Part shown: positions 16,897 to 24,571 of the stretch, piece by piece | Layout of the letters: each line of letters begins with the position of its first letter | How positions within the stretch are numbered: position 1 is the first letter of the stretch | Source: Mesoflavibacter sp. | Lineage (GTDB): Bacteria > Pseudomonadota > Alphaproteobacteria > UBA8366 > Aestuariispiraceae | Assembly (NCBI GenBank): GCA_017792345.1 | Contig: CP051228.1 | Location: forward strand, 4,122,148 to 4,186,147 | Reading direction: 5' to 3' | Length of the DNA stretch: 64,000 nt | Notes under the pieces: model-generated | What the model was told of the DNA's origin: nothing | Database searches by the model: none | Seen by the model: the letters and a program-made list of their open reading frames with translations, nothing else | Program-made: the position numbers and the translations under genes

Positions 16897-17358
16897 ATGA
16901 CCTTGAAGTTCGAAGTGAGCGGCCGGGTCAACCGACCGGTGGACGAGGTGTTCGACGCCGTCGCCAACCCCGCAAAACTGTCGGGCTATTTCACGACGGG
17001 CGGCGCAACCGGACGGCTTGAAACCGGCGTTCAAGTCTATTGGGATTTCCACGACTTTCCCGGCGCCTTTCCGGTCCAGGTCGTGGAAGTGGAAGCGAAC
17101 AAGCGGATCGTTCTGCAATGGGATGCCGATGCGCCTGAAACCGACGATTCCGGATCCAACTACACGACTGTGATCATGCGGTTCGAACCGATTGACGGCG
17201 ACCGGACCCTGGTCTCGATCTCCGAGGAGGGGTTCCGCAGAACCCCAGACGGTGAGAAGGCGTCCTATATGAACTGTCAGGGCTGGATGCAGATGCTGTG
17301 CGCGATGAAGGCCTATGTAGAACACGGCATCAATCTGCGCGACGGCATGTTCAAATAG
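16897..17358 (+). CDS. SRPBCC family protein (AHSA1-like)
   Basis: A 153-residue START/Bet-v1-type ligand-binding fold of the AHSA1-like SRPBCC group. The opening VSGRVNRPVDEVFDAVANP and the central VYWDFHDFPGAFPVQVVEVE are typical. The ending SYMNCQGWMQMLCAMKAYVEHG matches the long C-terminal helix. The substrate is unknown; such proteins often accompany an ArsR regulator in stress responses. ggag lies upstream of the ATG at 16897. Its stop is 4 bases from the stop of the convergent DUF2938 gene. Confidence 0.88.
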   Translation: MTLKFEVSGRVNRPVDEVFDAVANPAKLSGYFTTGGATGRLETGVQVYWDFHDFPGAFPVQVVEVEANKRIVLQWDADAPETDDSGSNYTTVIMRFEPIDGDRTLVSISEEGFRRTPDGEKASYMNCQGWMQMLCAMKAYVEHGINLRDGMFK

Positions 17359-17362
17359 GTCT

Positions 17363-17872
17363 CTACCCGGTCGCGCCGATAAGGGCAGACCACAGCCATC
17401 CGCCTAAATAGAGGCCAATCGCGAAGGCGCCATGCGCCATGCCGCTGAGCATCCGCGCGCGACCCGGTCTGGGTGTTCGGGAAGCGGCGATTCCGAAACC
17501 GAAGGCGGGCTGCATTATCAAGAAGGGGGCAGCCAGCGTTCCGAGCCCGACAGCAATCGCAGGCATAATGGTCGGTTCCATCAGCCAGTCCGGGCCCGTT
17601 ATTGCGATCAGCAGGACCGCGTAAACGACACCCGTCAAATAGTGAAACATCCACCCAAGTGCCGTCTCACCCTGAACCGGAACTGCATGGCCGATATTGT
17701 CATGAACGAAGCGTCCTTTCGCCATGCCGCCTATCCAGCGTCCGACCAAGGCGAAGTTTGCGACCGGCAGTTTGAGAACTTTGGACTGAAACAGGGCCCA
17801 CAGATCCATGAACAGGGTCGCGAGAATCCCGACAACAAGCGCGGCCAAAAAAGTGTGAAACTCCGAATCCAT
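17363..17872 (-). CDS. DUF2938 family membrane protein
   Basis: A 169-residue integral membrane protein. It has about four hydrophobic segments, around residues 8-28, 75-95, 103-125 and 145-165. The sequence FALVGRWIGGMAKGRF and the FLIMQPAFGFGIAASRTPRP segment are the recognisable DUF2938 signature. Its function is unknown. aggag lies just upstream of the start. It is transcribed divergently from a MerR regulator, and its own promoter has the 19-base spacer expected for MerR activation (see 17918-17948). Confidence 0.85.
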   Translation of the reverse strand: MDSEFHTFLAALVVGILATLFMDLWALFQSKVLKLPVANFALVGRWIGGMAKGRFVHDNIGHAVPVQGETALGWMFHYLTGVVYAVLLIAITGPDWLMEPTIMPAIAVGLGTLAAPFLIMQPAFGFGIAASRTPRPGRARMLSGMAHGAFAIGLYLGGWLWSALIGATG

Positions 17873-17888
17873 GGCGAGAACTCCTTTA

Positions 17889-17918
17889 TCCGGAAGGGAT
17901 GACGTTGGCTTTTCCGGA
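17889..17918. repeat. inverted repeat in the DUF2938 leader
   Basis: TCCGGAA (17889-17895) and TTCCGGA (17912-17918) are perfect inverted copies separated by 16 bases. They lie between the predicted DUF2938 promoter and its start codon. A leader hairpin or second operator is possible. Confidence 0.4.
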
Positions 17919-17948
17919 TGCTACAAGTTCAAGTCAACTTTAGGTCAA
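17918..17948 (-). promoter_or_regulatory. MerR-type promoter of the DUF2938 gene
   Basis: On the minus strand a -35 box TTGACC (17943-17948) is followed by a 19-base spacer and a -10-like TAGCAT (17918-17923). The spacer contains the perfect dyad AAGTT-N6-AACTT (17925-17940). An over-long 19-base spacer holding a dyad is the hallmark of promoters activated by MerR proteins through DNA untwisting. The MerR gene starts at 17963 on the other strand. Confidence 0.65.
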
Positions 17949-17962
17949 TGGGTAATTAATCG

Positions 17963-18397
17963 ATGCCCCTGGACATAGCGGCACTATCGAAGAAATCCGG
18001 TCTTCCAGCGTCCGCGCTGCGCTTCTACGAAGAAAAAGGGCTGATCGAATCCATTGGCCGCAAAGGCATGCGCCGGGTTTTTGACGACGATGTTGTCGAG
18101 CGCCTGTCCCTGATCGCCTTGGGACGTCAGGCGGGGTTTAGCCTGGACGACATCCGCGCGATGTTCCGTCCGGACGGTTCGCCGGACATCGATCGGGGAC
18201 GCTTGAAAGCGAAAGCGGACGAACTGGATCAGAAAATCCGGGATTTGACGGCGCTGCGGGATGGCTTGCGGCATGCCGCGGACTGTCCCGCGCCGAGCCA
18301 TTTGGAATGTCCGGTCTTCCGCCGTTTGGTCCGTCGGGCTGGCACATCGCGGGCGCTCGGCCGCACCATTCCTTCGTTCGGCCGGCCGGGATTCTGA
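17963..18397 (+). CDS. MerR-family transcriptional regulator
   Basis: A 144-residue MerR protein. The N-terminal winged helix reads IAALSKKSGLPASALRFYEEKGLI (about 5-28) with the RRVFDDDVVERL wing, followed by the dimerising helix LKAKADELDQKIRDLTALRDGL. The effector end carries DCPAPSHLECPVFRRL, with two cysteines about 9 residues apart. This is typical of a subgroup of unknown ligand, and could be a redox or metal sensor (inference). It is divergent from the DUF2938 gene, whose promoter has MerR-type geometry, so that gene is the likely target. Confidence 0.9.
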   Translation: MPLDIAALSKKSGLPASALRFYEEKGLIESIGRKGMRRVFDDDVVERLSLIALGRQAGFSLDDIRAMFRPDGSPDIDRGRLKAKADELDQKIRDLTALRDGLRHAADCPAPSHLECPVFRRLVRRAGTSRALGRTIPSFGRPGF

Positions 18398-18567
18398 GGC
18401 GGTTTTTTCCGGCTATGCCGCCGTTGTGTAAGATTTCGCAGATTGAAGTCTTGACCGGGTCGTTCTGCAGATATCGGTTTCCATCCTGCGCCCATGGACG
18501 CCCGCGCCGGACGGCAGGTGATCGAGATTTGCCGCCCCACAAGGTTTGTTCGCCATCCATTACGATC

Positions 18568-19569
18568 TTACGAATATTTCACCTGAATCTCCGGAGTCAG
18601 GTCGGCCAGGAAGGCGCGGCAATCGAATATTTCTCCTGGTGCCCGCACGCCAGCGCGTGTGGGCGGACCGTTGAGAAGTTTCAAGCATGCGCCGACGATT
18701 AGTGGGGCCGTGGCGGCATAGATATCCCGTCCGCTTGCGCTGACCCGGGTACGCCAGTCCCCGTCCGCAACTTCGACCTCCATAACAAATTGCTGTGCGG
18801 ATCGGCCGTCATCCGTGACGGATAGGGGCGGGGGCGTCGAGTTGTCGTGTAGGTCCTCCAAGGGTTTCAAGTTGATATAGCTGGTTACCGATTGGGCCTG
18901 TACGTGCCGGTCGATCAGGATGATTTCTGAAAGCGGCAGGCATTGCACTTCCACCTCCCCGATCGGCGCAGCGAAGTGCCAGTTCCGGTTCGGCATTTTT
19001 GTTGGAATCTGCGCCAGGACGCCGTCCCGTATGAAAACGCGCGGGGCAATATTCCTGGCCCCGGTCTTACGCGTTCCCTCTGTAGGATGCCAGGATGTCA
19101 GGCCCACGGCGATATCCACGGAGGTTACCCGGGTCCGTCCCTGCAGCACCGCGGTCGTTAGGAGATCGGCCAGACCGCCGTAAAACGCCATCGCGGGCAG
19201 GATCGTAATGCCGGCGGCCTTTGCGGGGGCATCCAACTCGTCAAACAGGCTGCGCGCCGTGCCTTGCTCGGCTGTGACGTCCAGATAGGGAATTCCCGCG
19301 CGGATGGCCGCTTCTGCCATTGGTTTGGCTGTGTCGAAGAAGGGGCCGGCGCAGTTCAGGACGGCGTCACAGCCCACAAGCCCGCGATCAAGGCTGGCCT
19401 GGTCCGAACAATCGATGGCGCGTCCCGTTTCTTGGATTCCGGACGACGGCACAAATTCCCCGTTTCTGGTCAAGGGGATCGCGTCGTGATTCATTCGGCG
19501 CAAATGGTTCATGACGAATTTGCCGGTATGACCATTGGCCCCGGCAACGGCGATCTTGAACGGCATCAT
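18568..19569 (-). CDS. saccharopine-dehydrogenase-like NAD(P)-binding protein
   Basis: A 333-residue Rossmann protein that begins IAVAGANGHTGKFVMNHLRR and continues with CDAVLNCAGPFFDTAKPMAEAAI and YLDVTAEQG. This is the pattern of saccharopine-dehydrogenase-family (SCCPDH-like) oxidoreductases. The start is the ATG at 19569 (or 19566), preceded by gaaaggaaag. The substrate is unknown. It is divergent from a TetR regulator across about 105 bases holding two palindromes, so it is the probable TetR target. Confidence 0.82.
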   Translation of the reverse strand: MMPFKIAVAGANGHTGKFVMNHLRRMNHDAIPLTRNGEFVPSSGIQETGRAIDCSDQASLDRGLVGCDAVLNCAGPFFDTAKPMAEAAIRAGIPYLDVTAEQGTARSLFDELDAPAKAAGITILPAMAFYGGLADLLTTAVLQGRTRVTSVDIAVGLTSWHPTEGTRKTGARNIAPRVFIRDGVLAQIPTKMPNRNWHFAAPIGEVEVQCLPLSEIILIDRHVQAQSVTSYINLKPLEDLHDNSTPPPLSVTDDGRSAQQFVMEVEVADGDWRTRVSASGRDIYAATAPLIVGACLKLLNGPPTRAGVRAPGEIFDCRAFLADLTPEIQVKYS

Positions 19570-19580
19570 CTTTCCTTTCA

Positions 19581-19600
19581 CTACCGATCTGTATCGATAG
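19581..19600. promoter_or_regulatory. candidate TetR operator 1
   Basis: CTACCGAT and ATCGATAG are inverted copies with 7 of 8 bases matching and a 4-base centre. They lie 12 bases upstream of the saccharopine-dehydrogenase-like start. The intergenic position between a TetR gene and its divergent neighbour is the usual operator location. Confidence 0.5.
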
Positions 19601-19604
19601 TTCA

Positions 19605-19632
19605 ATTGACACTGATCGGTATCGTTGTCAAT
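19605..19632. promoter_or_regulatory. candidate TetR operator 2 with overlapping divergent -35 boxes
   Basis: ATTGACA (19605-19611) and TGTCAAT (19626-19632) are perfect inverted copies around a centre that also contains GAT and ATC at symmetric positions. Each arm includes TTGACA, a consensus -35 box, one on each strand. A bound dimer would cover both divergent promoters. Confidence 0.5.
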
Positions 19633-19674
19633 CGTGACCCGAAAAGCGCGTCAACTTCTGTGGATGTTTATGCA

Positions 19675-20256
19675 ATGACCCCGGCGGAACCGAAGATGAC
19701 CCGGTCTCAGCGCGTTCGGTCTAAGGCCCTGCGTGTCGCGTCGGATCTATTCTATGCGAATGGTGTCCGTGCCGTCGGGATGGACCAGATTGTCGATATC
19801 TCGGGGATCGCGAAGACCACCATCTACCGACATTTCCCGACCAAGGACATGTTGATCGAAGCCTTTCTGCAGGCGGAAGATGCCGAATTTTGGCACCAAT
19901 GGGACCAGGCCGTATCCGGCGCGGATGCCGGGATCGGGGAGTTGGAGGCGCTGTGCCGGTGGATCGGGGATCGGGTGCGGCGCGATGGATATCGCGGCTG
20001 CCCCCAGATCAATGTCGCGGCGGAGTTTGCCGATTATGATCATCCGGCCCGTGCCGTTGCGCGCTCCCATAAGGCTGAAATGCTGCGGCGGCTTACATCG
20101 ATTTGCGCGCGTACGGGCGTATCAAATCCGTCCGTTCTTGCCTTGCAGATCTCGCTACTGCTGGACGGCGCTTTCATGAGTGACGGCCGGTTGAACGGCT
20201 TCGATGCGCCAGCCGTCTTGATCCAGGCCGTTCGCCGAATTGTCGCGTCGGGCTGA
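19675..20256 (+). CDS. TetR-family transcriptional regulator
   Basis: A 193-residue TetR repressor. The N-terminal helix-turn-helix is intact: RVASDLFYANGVRAVGMDQI ... GIAKTTIYRHFPTKDML. The ligand-binding half contains RDGYRGCPQINVAAEF, common in a widespread TetR subgroup with a conserved C-terminal domain. I start it at the ATG at 19675. The open frame extends far upstream but into the divergent gene, and no ribosome-binding site is obvious. It probably represses itself and the saccharopine-dehydrogenase-like gene through the two nearby palindromes. Confidence 0.88.
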   Translation: MTPAEPKMTRSQRVRSKALRVASDLFYANGVRAVGMDQIVDISGIAKTTIYRHFPTKDMLIEAFLQAEDAEFWHQWDQAVSGADAGIGELEALCRWIGDRVRRDGYRGCPQINVAAEFADYDHPARAVARSHKAEMLRRLTSICARTGVSNPSVLALQISLLLDGAFMSDGRLNGFDAPAVLIQAVRRIVASG

Positions 20257-20299
20257 CGCGGAACCATACGGCAGGGCAGGTTGTCTTGCAGCGGAAAAA

Positions 20300-20389
20300 T
20301 GGCGGACAGGGTGGGATTCGAACCCACGGTACGGTTTCCCGCACGCTGGTTTTCAAGACCAGTGCCTTAAACCGCTCGGCCACCTGTCC
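20300..20389 (-). tRNA. tRNA-Ser (anticodon UGA)
   Basis: Read on the minus strand, the acceptor stem GGACAGG (from 20389) pairs with CCTGTCC, followed by discriminator G and an encoded CCA ending at 20300. The anticodon stem is CTGGT/ACCAG with loop CTTGAAA, giving anticodon TGA. A long variable arm, diagnostic for tRNA-Ser, lies between the anticodon and T arms. The T loop is GTTCGAATC. Confidence 0.95.
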
Positions 20390-20411
20390 TTCGTGCCTCT
20401 AGGGGCGCGGG

Positions 20412-20441
20412 TGATTAGCACTATTGCGCGGCGCGGTGCAA
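20412..20441 (-). promoter_or_regulatory. probable promoter of tRNA-Ser
   Basis: On the minus strand TTGCAC (20436-20441) and TAATCA (20412-20417) are 18 bases apart. The -10 box is 22 bases upstream of the mature tRNA 5' end. The geometry is good and the -10 match moderate. Confidence 0.45.
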
Positions 20442-20463
20442 GAGTGTGGGCGGCGTCGGGCGC

Positions 20464-22047
20464 TTATCCGCCCTGGACCGGCAGTTTGAGTTGGTCCAGG
20501 GATTCCACCGGTTCGCCGAAATAGGGGCCGTTGCACAGCGCGCCCTCTATCTTGGACAGCAGGCGGGCGCCGGCGGATTCCAGGACGCCTTCGAAGACGA
20601 TGCGAATGCCGTATTCGCGGCAGCGTGACACCATGTTGGCCATCATCGGCAGGCCGCGCTTCAACTGGTCCAGATTAACGACGAAACTGGGGTCCAGAAG
20701 GATGTAATCCGCCGGGATCGCTTCCAGCTTTTCCGCCGTGACGGCCCCGACATCGCGGCCGTAAAGCGCGATTGCGAACCCGGCGCGGCGCAGGATGTCC
20801 AGCGCCTGCACCTTTTCCCAGGGAATCTTGTCCAGTCCAGACAGGCGCAGGATGACCATGCGCTGCGGCGCCTTGCGCCGGAAATCGAGCAGCATGCCGA
20901 TCACTTCCGGCTCCAGCAGGGATCGGATCGCGACATTCACCGAAACGCCGACCGCGTCCAAGGCTTCATGGGTCAGGATGTAGCGGCATTGCGCGCTGTC
21001 GACCTGGGTGCGCAGCTTGTCGTCGCCGTCGGTCAGTTTAAGGATCTCCGCGGCGCCCAACCCATCATCGTCCAAATTGGCCCGGAATTCGGACGTCAGA
21101 TGATGCGTCGTCCATTTCGCAATGTCGCAGACAGGCGCAAAAGCGCAGGTCAGGACGTCGTCGTCGAGGCAGCGCATCAACAGGGCTGTACGGGTTTCCT
21201 TACGGTCGAGATAGGACGCCTGGCTGTCGGCCAGCGTGTCGAAAATCACCGCGTCTATGCCGGTATCGGCGAATTCGTCGACCGCGTGTTCCAAGGCGGT
21301 GCGGACATCGCCGACATCCATGGAATCCGCGTCCAACATGACGGTCGAGGCGTCGACGCGCAGCGCTTGTCCGCCCGGGTCGACATCCTTGGCGTAGCTT
21401 TCAATTTCGCTGCGCAGAATGGACATATCCGCGTTGCGGTCGTGAACCAGACCATACTTTCCACGGTCGACGCGCCCCAATGAGTCGCCGCCGACGCTTT
21501 CGGCCTTCAAACGGCTTTCCACGCGGTCCGTAAAGCGGCGGACATCCTCGGGGCTCAGTCCGGGAATCGATCCCAGGCGGCCGACATCGCCGATATCCAG
21601 GAAGGTCATGTCGACATCGCGGTCATTTTCGGCCGCGTCCCGGATCGCGCGTTCGACCGCGCCGACGAAACCCTCTCGGGAATTCTTCGACTGCGGCCCG
21701 TATTCCATATCCGGGTCCTGAACGAAATTCAGACGGTAGAGCTCGTTGAAGGTCTGCGGCTTGCCGGTGACCTCGAAGCCGCTGACCGAGCCGGTGCGGG
21801 TTTCGCGCATGAAGAACAGGCTCTTCGGCAGGAACTCGCGCAACGCGGCCTGGACCAGGATTTCACTGATGGCGAATTGAGATTCCTCGGCGGCGAATTC
21901 GGCGACGGAACGGCCTTCCAAATCGGTCAAGCCGGTGCCGAGCCAGCGGTCCGCATTGCCCCGAGCCATGGCGATGCGACCGCTTTCGTCGATATAAAGC
22001 TGAAACGTCCGACGTTCCGCTTCGCTGTCGCCATCCTGTCCGCTCAT
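20464..22047 (-). CDS. degenerate GGDEF-EAL domain protein
   Basis: A protein of about 527 residues. The N-terminal part (about 15-120) looks like a PAS-type sensor (LYIDESGRIAMARGNADRWLG). The central part resembles GGDEF but reads LGRVDRGKYGLV where RxGGDEF is expected. The C-terminal part has the EAL fold pattern, but DDFG is replaced by YGRDVG and the KID lysine by leucine (YILLDPSF). VFEGVLES stands in place of AEGVE. Both enzyme activities are therefore probably lost, leaving a possible binding role. The start at 22047 was chosen because the preceding extension is not protein-like; an ATG at 22122 is the alternative. Confidence 0.78.
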   Translation of the reverse strand: MSGQDGDSEAERRTFQLYIDESGRIAMARGNADRWLGTGLTDLEGRSVAEFAAEESQFAISEILVQAALREFLPKSLFFMRETRTGSVSGFEVTGKPQTFNELYRLNFVQDPDMEYGPQSKNSREGFVGAVERAIRDAAENDRDVDMTFLDIGDVGRLGSIPGLSPEDVRRFTDRVESRLKAESVGGDSLGRVDRGKYGLVHDRNADMSILRSEIESYAKDVDPGGQALRVDASTVMLDADSMDVGDVRTALEHAVDEFADTGIDAVIFDTLADSQASYLDRKETRTALLMRCLDDDVLTCAFAPVCDIAKWTTHHLTSEFRANLDDDGLGAAEILKLTDGDDKLRTQVDSAQCRYILTHEALDAVGVSVNVAIRSLLEPEVIGMLLDFRRKAPQRMVILRLSGLDKIPWEKVQALDILRRAGFAIALYGRDVGAVTAEKLEAIPADYILLDPSFVVNLDQLKRGLPMMANMVSRCREYGIRIVFEGVLESAGARLLSKIEGALCNGPYFGEPVESLDQLKLPVQGG

Positions 22048-22275
22048 CCGCGGGCCCGTGCCTAGGAAGTTGTTACCCTGCCGTCCTATAGCTGAGTTAC
22101 ACCAGACCGTAGCGTCAGGCAAATGCCCGGACTTCGATTCGCGCAGCTTTGTTGCCGCGTCATGCGAATTGGTGCCAAAAGTAATGGGTTTTCAGTCAGA
22201 TGTAGACATCCCTTGTGGTCCGGTTCCGGATTGGCGTAAGCCTATCGTTCGGCAACACAATCGAAATACCCGGCG

Positions 22276-23472
22276 ATGCGAAACCTTCTTCTGGCAGTGA
22301 CCGCGATGGCGACCGTGTGGACCTTTCCGTCCGTCGCACCCGCTCAAACGACCGAGTTTCAAGCCTGGCTCGACGGCGTCCGGTCGGAAGGATTGGCCAA
22401 GGGGCTGAAGCCTGGAACTCTGGATTCGGCGCTGAACGGCCTGCAACCGATCGAACGGGTTTTGGAATTGGACCGTCGGCAACCGGAATTTACCCGGACC
22501 TTCTGGGGCTATCTGGATTCGTTCGTGACCGAAGACCGCATCCGGCGCGGGCGCGATCTCCTCGGACGTCACGCCGCTCTGCTGGATCAGGTGGCGAAGA
22601 CCTATGGCGTTCAGCCGCGTTTCCTGGTCGCCTTCTGGGGGATGGAAACGAATTTCGGTGACTATACCGGCGGTTTCCCGGTGATCGGCGCGGTTGCGAC
22701 CTTGGCCCATGACGAAAGGCGCTCGGACTTCTTCCGCGCCGAACTGTTTCATGCGCTCCAGATTGTCGATGAAGGGCATATCGCCGTCGCCGACATGAAG
22801 GGCAGCTGGGCCGGCGCCATGGGACAGCCGCAGTTCATGCCGTCGACCTTCACCGGCTATGCGACCGACGGGAACGGCGACGGGCGCAAGGATATCTGGA
22901 CCACGCTGCCTGACGTATTCGCCTCGGCCGCCAATTACCTGTCCAAGATCGGCTGGGACGATACCGAGACCTGGGGGCGGGAGGTCCGCCTGCCGGCCGG
23001 CTTCGATCTCGAAACCGCCGACCTGTCCGTGCACAAGCATATCTCCGAGTGGCAGGCCTTGGGCGTCCGGCGCGCCAATGGTGCCGATCTTCCGGTCGCG
23101 GATATCGAGGGATCGATCATCCTGCCGGCAGGCGTAAAAGGCCCTGCCTTTCTGGTCTATGGCAATTTCGACGCCATCATGACCTGGAACCGGTCTGTCT
23201 ATTACGCATTGGCCGTGGGGTATCTGTCTGACCGCCTGATCGGTCAGGGCGCCCTGGTCGCCAGCCGCCCGGCAGATGAAAAGCCGCTGCACCGCGACGA
23301 CATCATCGACCTTCAACAGCGCCTGAATACGGCGGGTTTCGACACCGGCAAGCCCGACGGGATGATCGGCCCGGCAACGCGCGGCGCGGTGAAGGCCTAT
23401 CAGAAGGCCAATGGACTGCCGCCCGACGGCTATCCGACCCATGAATTGCTGCAAAGCCTGAGGGGAGGGTAA
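22276..23472 (+). CDS. lytic murein transglycosylase, MltB family with peptidoglycan-binding domain
   Basis: This enzyme cleaves the MurNAc-GlcNAc bond of peptidoglycan with 1,6-anhydro formation. The 398-residue protein has a signal peptide (cleavage after about VAPA, residue 23) and an SLT_2/MltB catalytic domain with the general acid E124 in WGMETNFG. KGSWAGAMGQPQFMPST follows, and a C-terminal peptidoglycan-binding domain ends it (LQQRLNTAGFDTGKPDGMIG, about 340-395). No lipobox is seen, so it is probably soluble in the periplasm. It is followed after 6 bases by an RlpA gene and then a D,D-carboxypeptidase, making a cell-wall group. Confidence 0.93.
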   Translation: MRNLLLAVTAMATVWTFPSVAPAQTTEFQAWLDGVRSEGLAKGLKPGTLDSALNGLQPIERVLELDRRQPEFTRTFWGYLDSFVTEDRIRRGRDLLGRHAALLDQVAKTYGVQPRFLVAFWGMETNFGDYTGGFPVIGAVATLAHDERRSDFFRAELFHALQIVDEGHIAVADMKGSWAGAMGQPQFMPSTFTGYATDGNGDGRKDIWTTLPDVFASAANYLSKIGWDDTETWGREVRLPAGFDLETADLSVHKHISEWQALGVRRANGADLPVADIEGSIILPAGVKGPAFLVYGNFDAIMTWNRSVYYALAVGYLSDRLIGQGALVASRPADEKPLHRDDIIDLQQRLNTAGFDTGKPDGMIGPATRGAVKAYQKANGLPPDGYPTHELLQSLRGG

Positions 23473-23478
23473 GTCCGA

Positions 23479-24471
23479 ATGCCGAAGGTGCTTACGCGTC
23501 TCGCGCTGTTCCTTGTCCTGTTGATGCCCGGCGCCTGCGCGGAACTTTCCTTCCTGTCGCAAGCGACGAAATCGGTCGGGAATACGGTCGTGACCCCGAC
23601 CGCCGATCCGCAATTGCCGGAGCTGGGGGCGTCCTACAAGGTCGGGCAGCCCTATCAGATCAAGAACATATGGTACTATCCTAAAGAAGATTTCAGCTAT
23701 GTGGAGGAAGGGATCGCCTCTTGGTACGGTCCGGGATTCCACGGCAAACACACCGCGAATGGCGCGATCTTCGACGAGAACCGCGTCTCTGCCGCCCACA
23801 GAACGCTGCCATTGCCGTCGATGGTGCGGATCACCAATCTGGAAAACGGGCGGTCGCTGAAAGTCATCGTCAACGATCGCGGTCCGTTCGCCCATAGCCG
23901 GATCATCGACGTCTCCCGCCGTGCCGCACAGTTGCTAGGCTTCGAGGTCAAGGGAACCGCCTTGGTCCGCGTCGAAGTTCTGGAGGCGGAAAGCCGGAAA
24001 CTGTCGGCTGCCGTCAGCGGTGGACCGGCCTTCGTTCAGGTATCGAAACCTGAACCGCCGCCCCCGGAAACGGCCCCGACAGGAGCCGTCGCAGGGGAAA
24101 ACCTGTCTGCGCCCCCCGGAACAGCCGATTCCCCGGTGCAACAGGCGGAATTGCCGCGCGAGGATGTCCCGATCGAGCGTCCCGAGGCTGAGGCGGATAT
24201 CGACACCGATCTGAAGGTGGTGCCGGTCACGCCGGACCCTGCGGTTTACATCCAGGCCGGCGCGTTCGGAGAGTTCTATAACGCCGACCGGGCCCGGGCA
24301 TCGCTCAGCTATCTGGGGCCGATCATTGTCGAGGAGATCACGCGGTCGTCGACCCCGCTTTTTCGGGTGCGTCTGGGGCCGCTTAAGGATGATGAACGGT
24401 TGGAATCGCTCTTGGTCGCCGTGATAGAGGCCGGCTATACGGATGCGCAGATTGTGGTCAATCGGAATTAA
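23479..24471 (+). CDS. rlpA: septal ring lytic transglycosylase RlpA family protein with SPOR domain
   Basis: RlpA cuts denuded glycan strands at the septum. The 330-residue protein has an N-terminal export signal ending in PGAC, a non-canonical but possible lipobox. A double-psi beta-barrel (about 75-150) contains GIASWYGPGFHGKHTANG and IVNDRGPF. A proline-rich linker follows (about 190-250), then a C-terminal SPOR domain (VYIQAGAFGEFYNADRA to the end) that would target denuded peptidoglycan. Neighbours are an MltB-type transglycosylase and a D,D-carboxypeptidase in the same direction. Confidence 0.92.
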   Translation: MPKVLTRLALFLVLLMPGACAELSFLSQATKSVGNTVVTPTADPQLPELGASYKVGQPYQIKNIWYYPKEDFSYVEEGIASWYGPGFHGKHTANGAIFDENRVSAAHRTLPLPSMVRITNLENGRSLKVIVNDRGPFAHSRIIDVSRRAAQLLGFEVKGTALVRVEVLEAESRKLSAAVSGGPAFVQVSKPEPPPPETAPTGAVAGENLSAPPGTADSPVQQAELPREDVPIERPEAEADIDTDLKVVPVTPDPAVYIQAGAFGEFYNADRARASLSYLGPIIVEEITRSSTPLFRVRLGPLKDDERLESLLVAVIEAGYTDAQIVVNRN

Positions 24472-24571
24472 CCGCATTCCTGCCCCGATCCTGCCTGGAT
24501 TTCACCCGACCGCTTGAGGCACACTGGCGGTGTCGATTTCCAAACGATCAGAACCGCCGAATGGAGGAAGG

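Noticed and set aside
22192..23895. Reverse open frame across the MltB and RlpA genes
   Set aside because: It crosses the boundary of two forward genes with signal peptides and catalytic motifs; composition is antisense-like.
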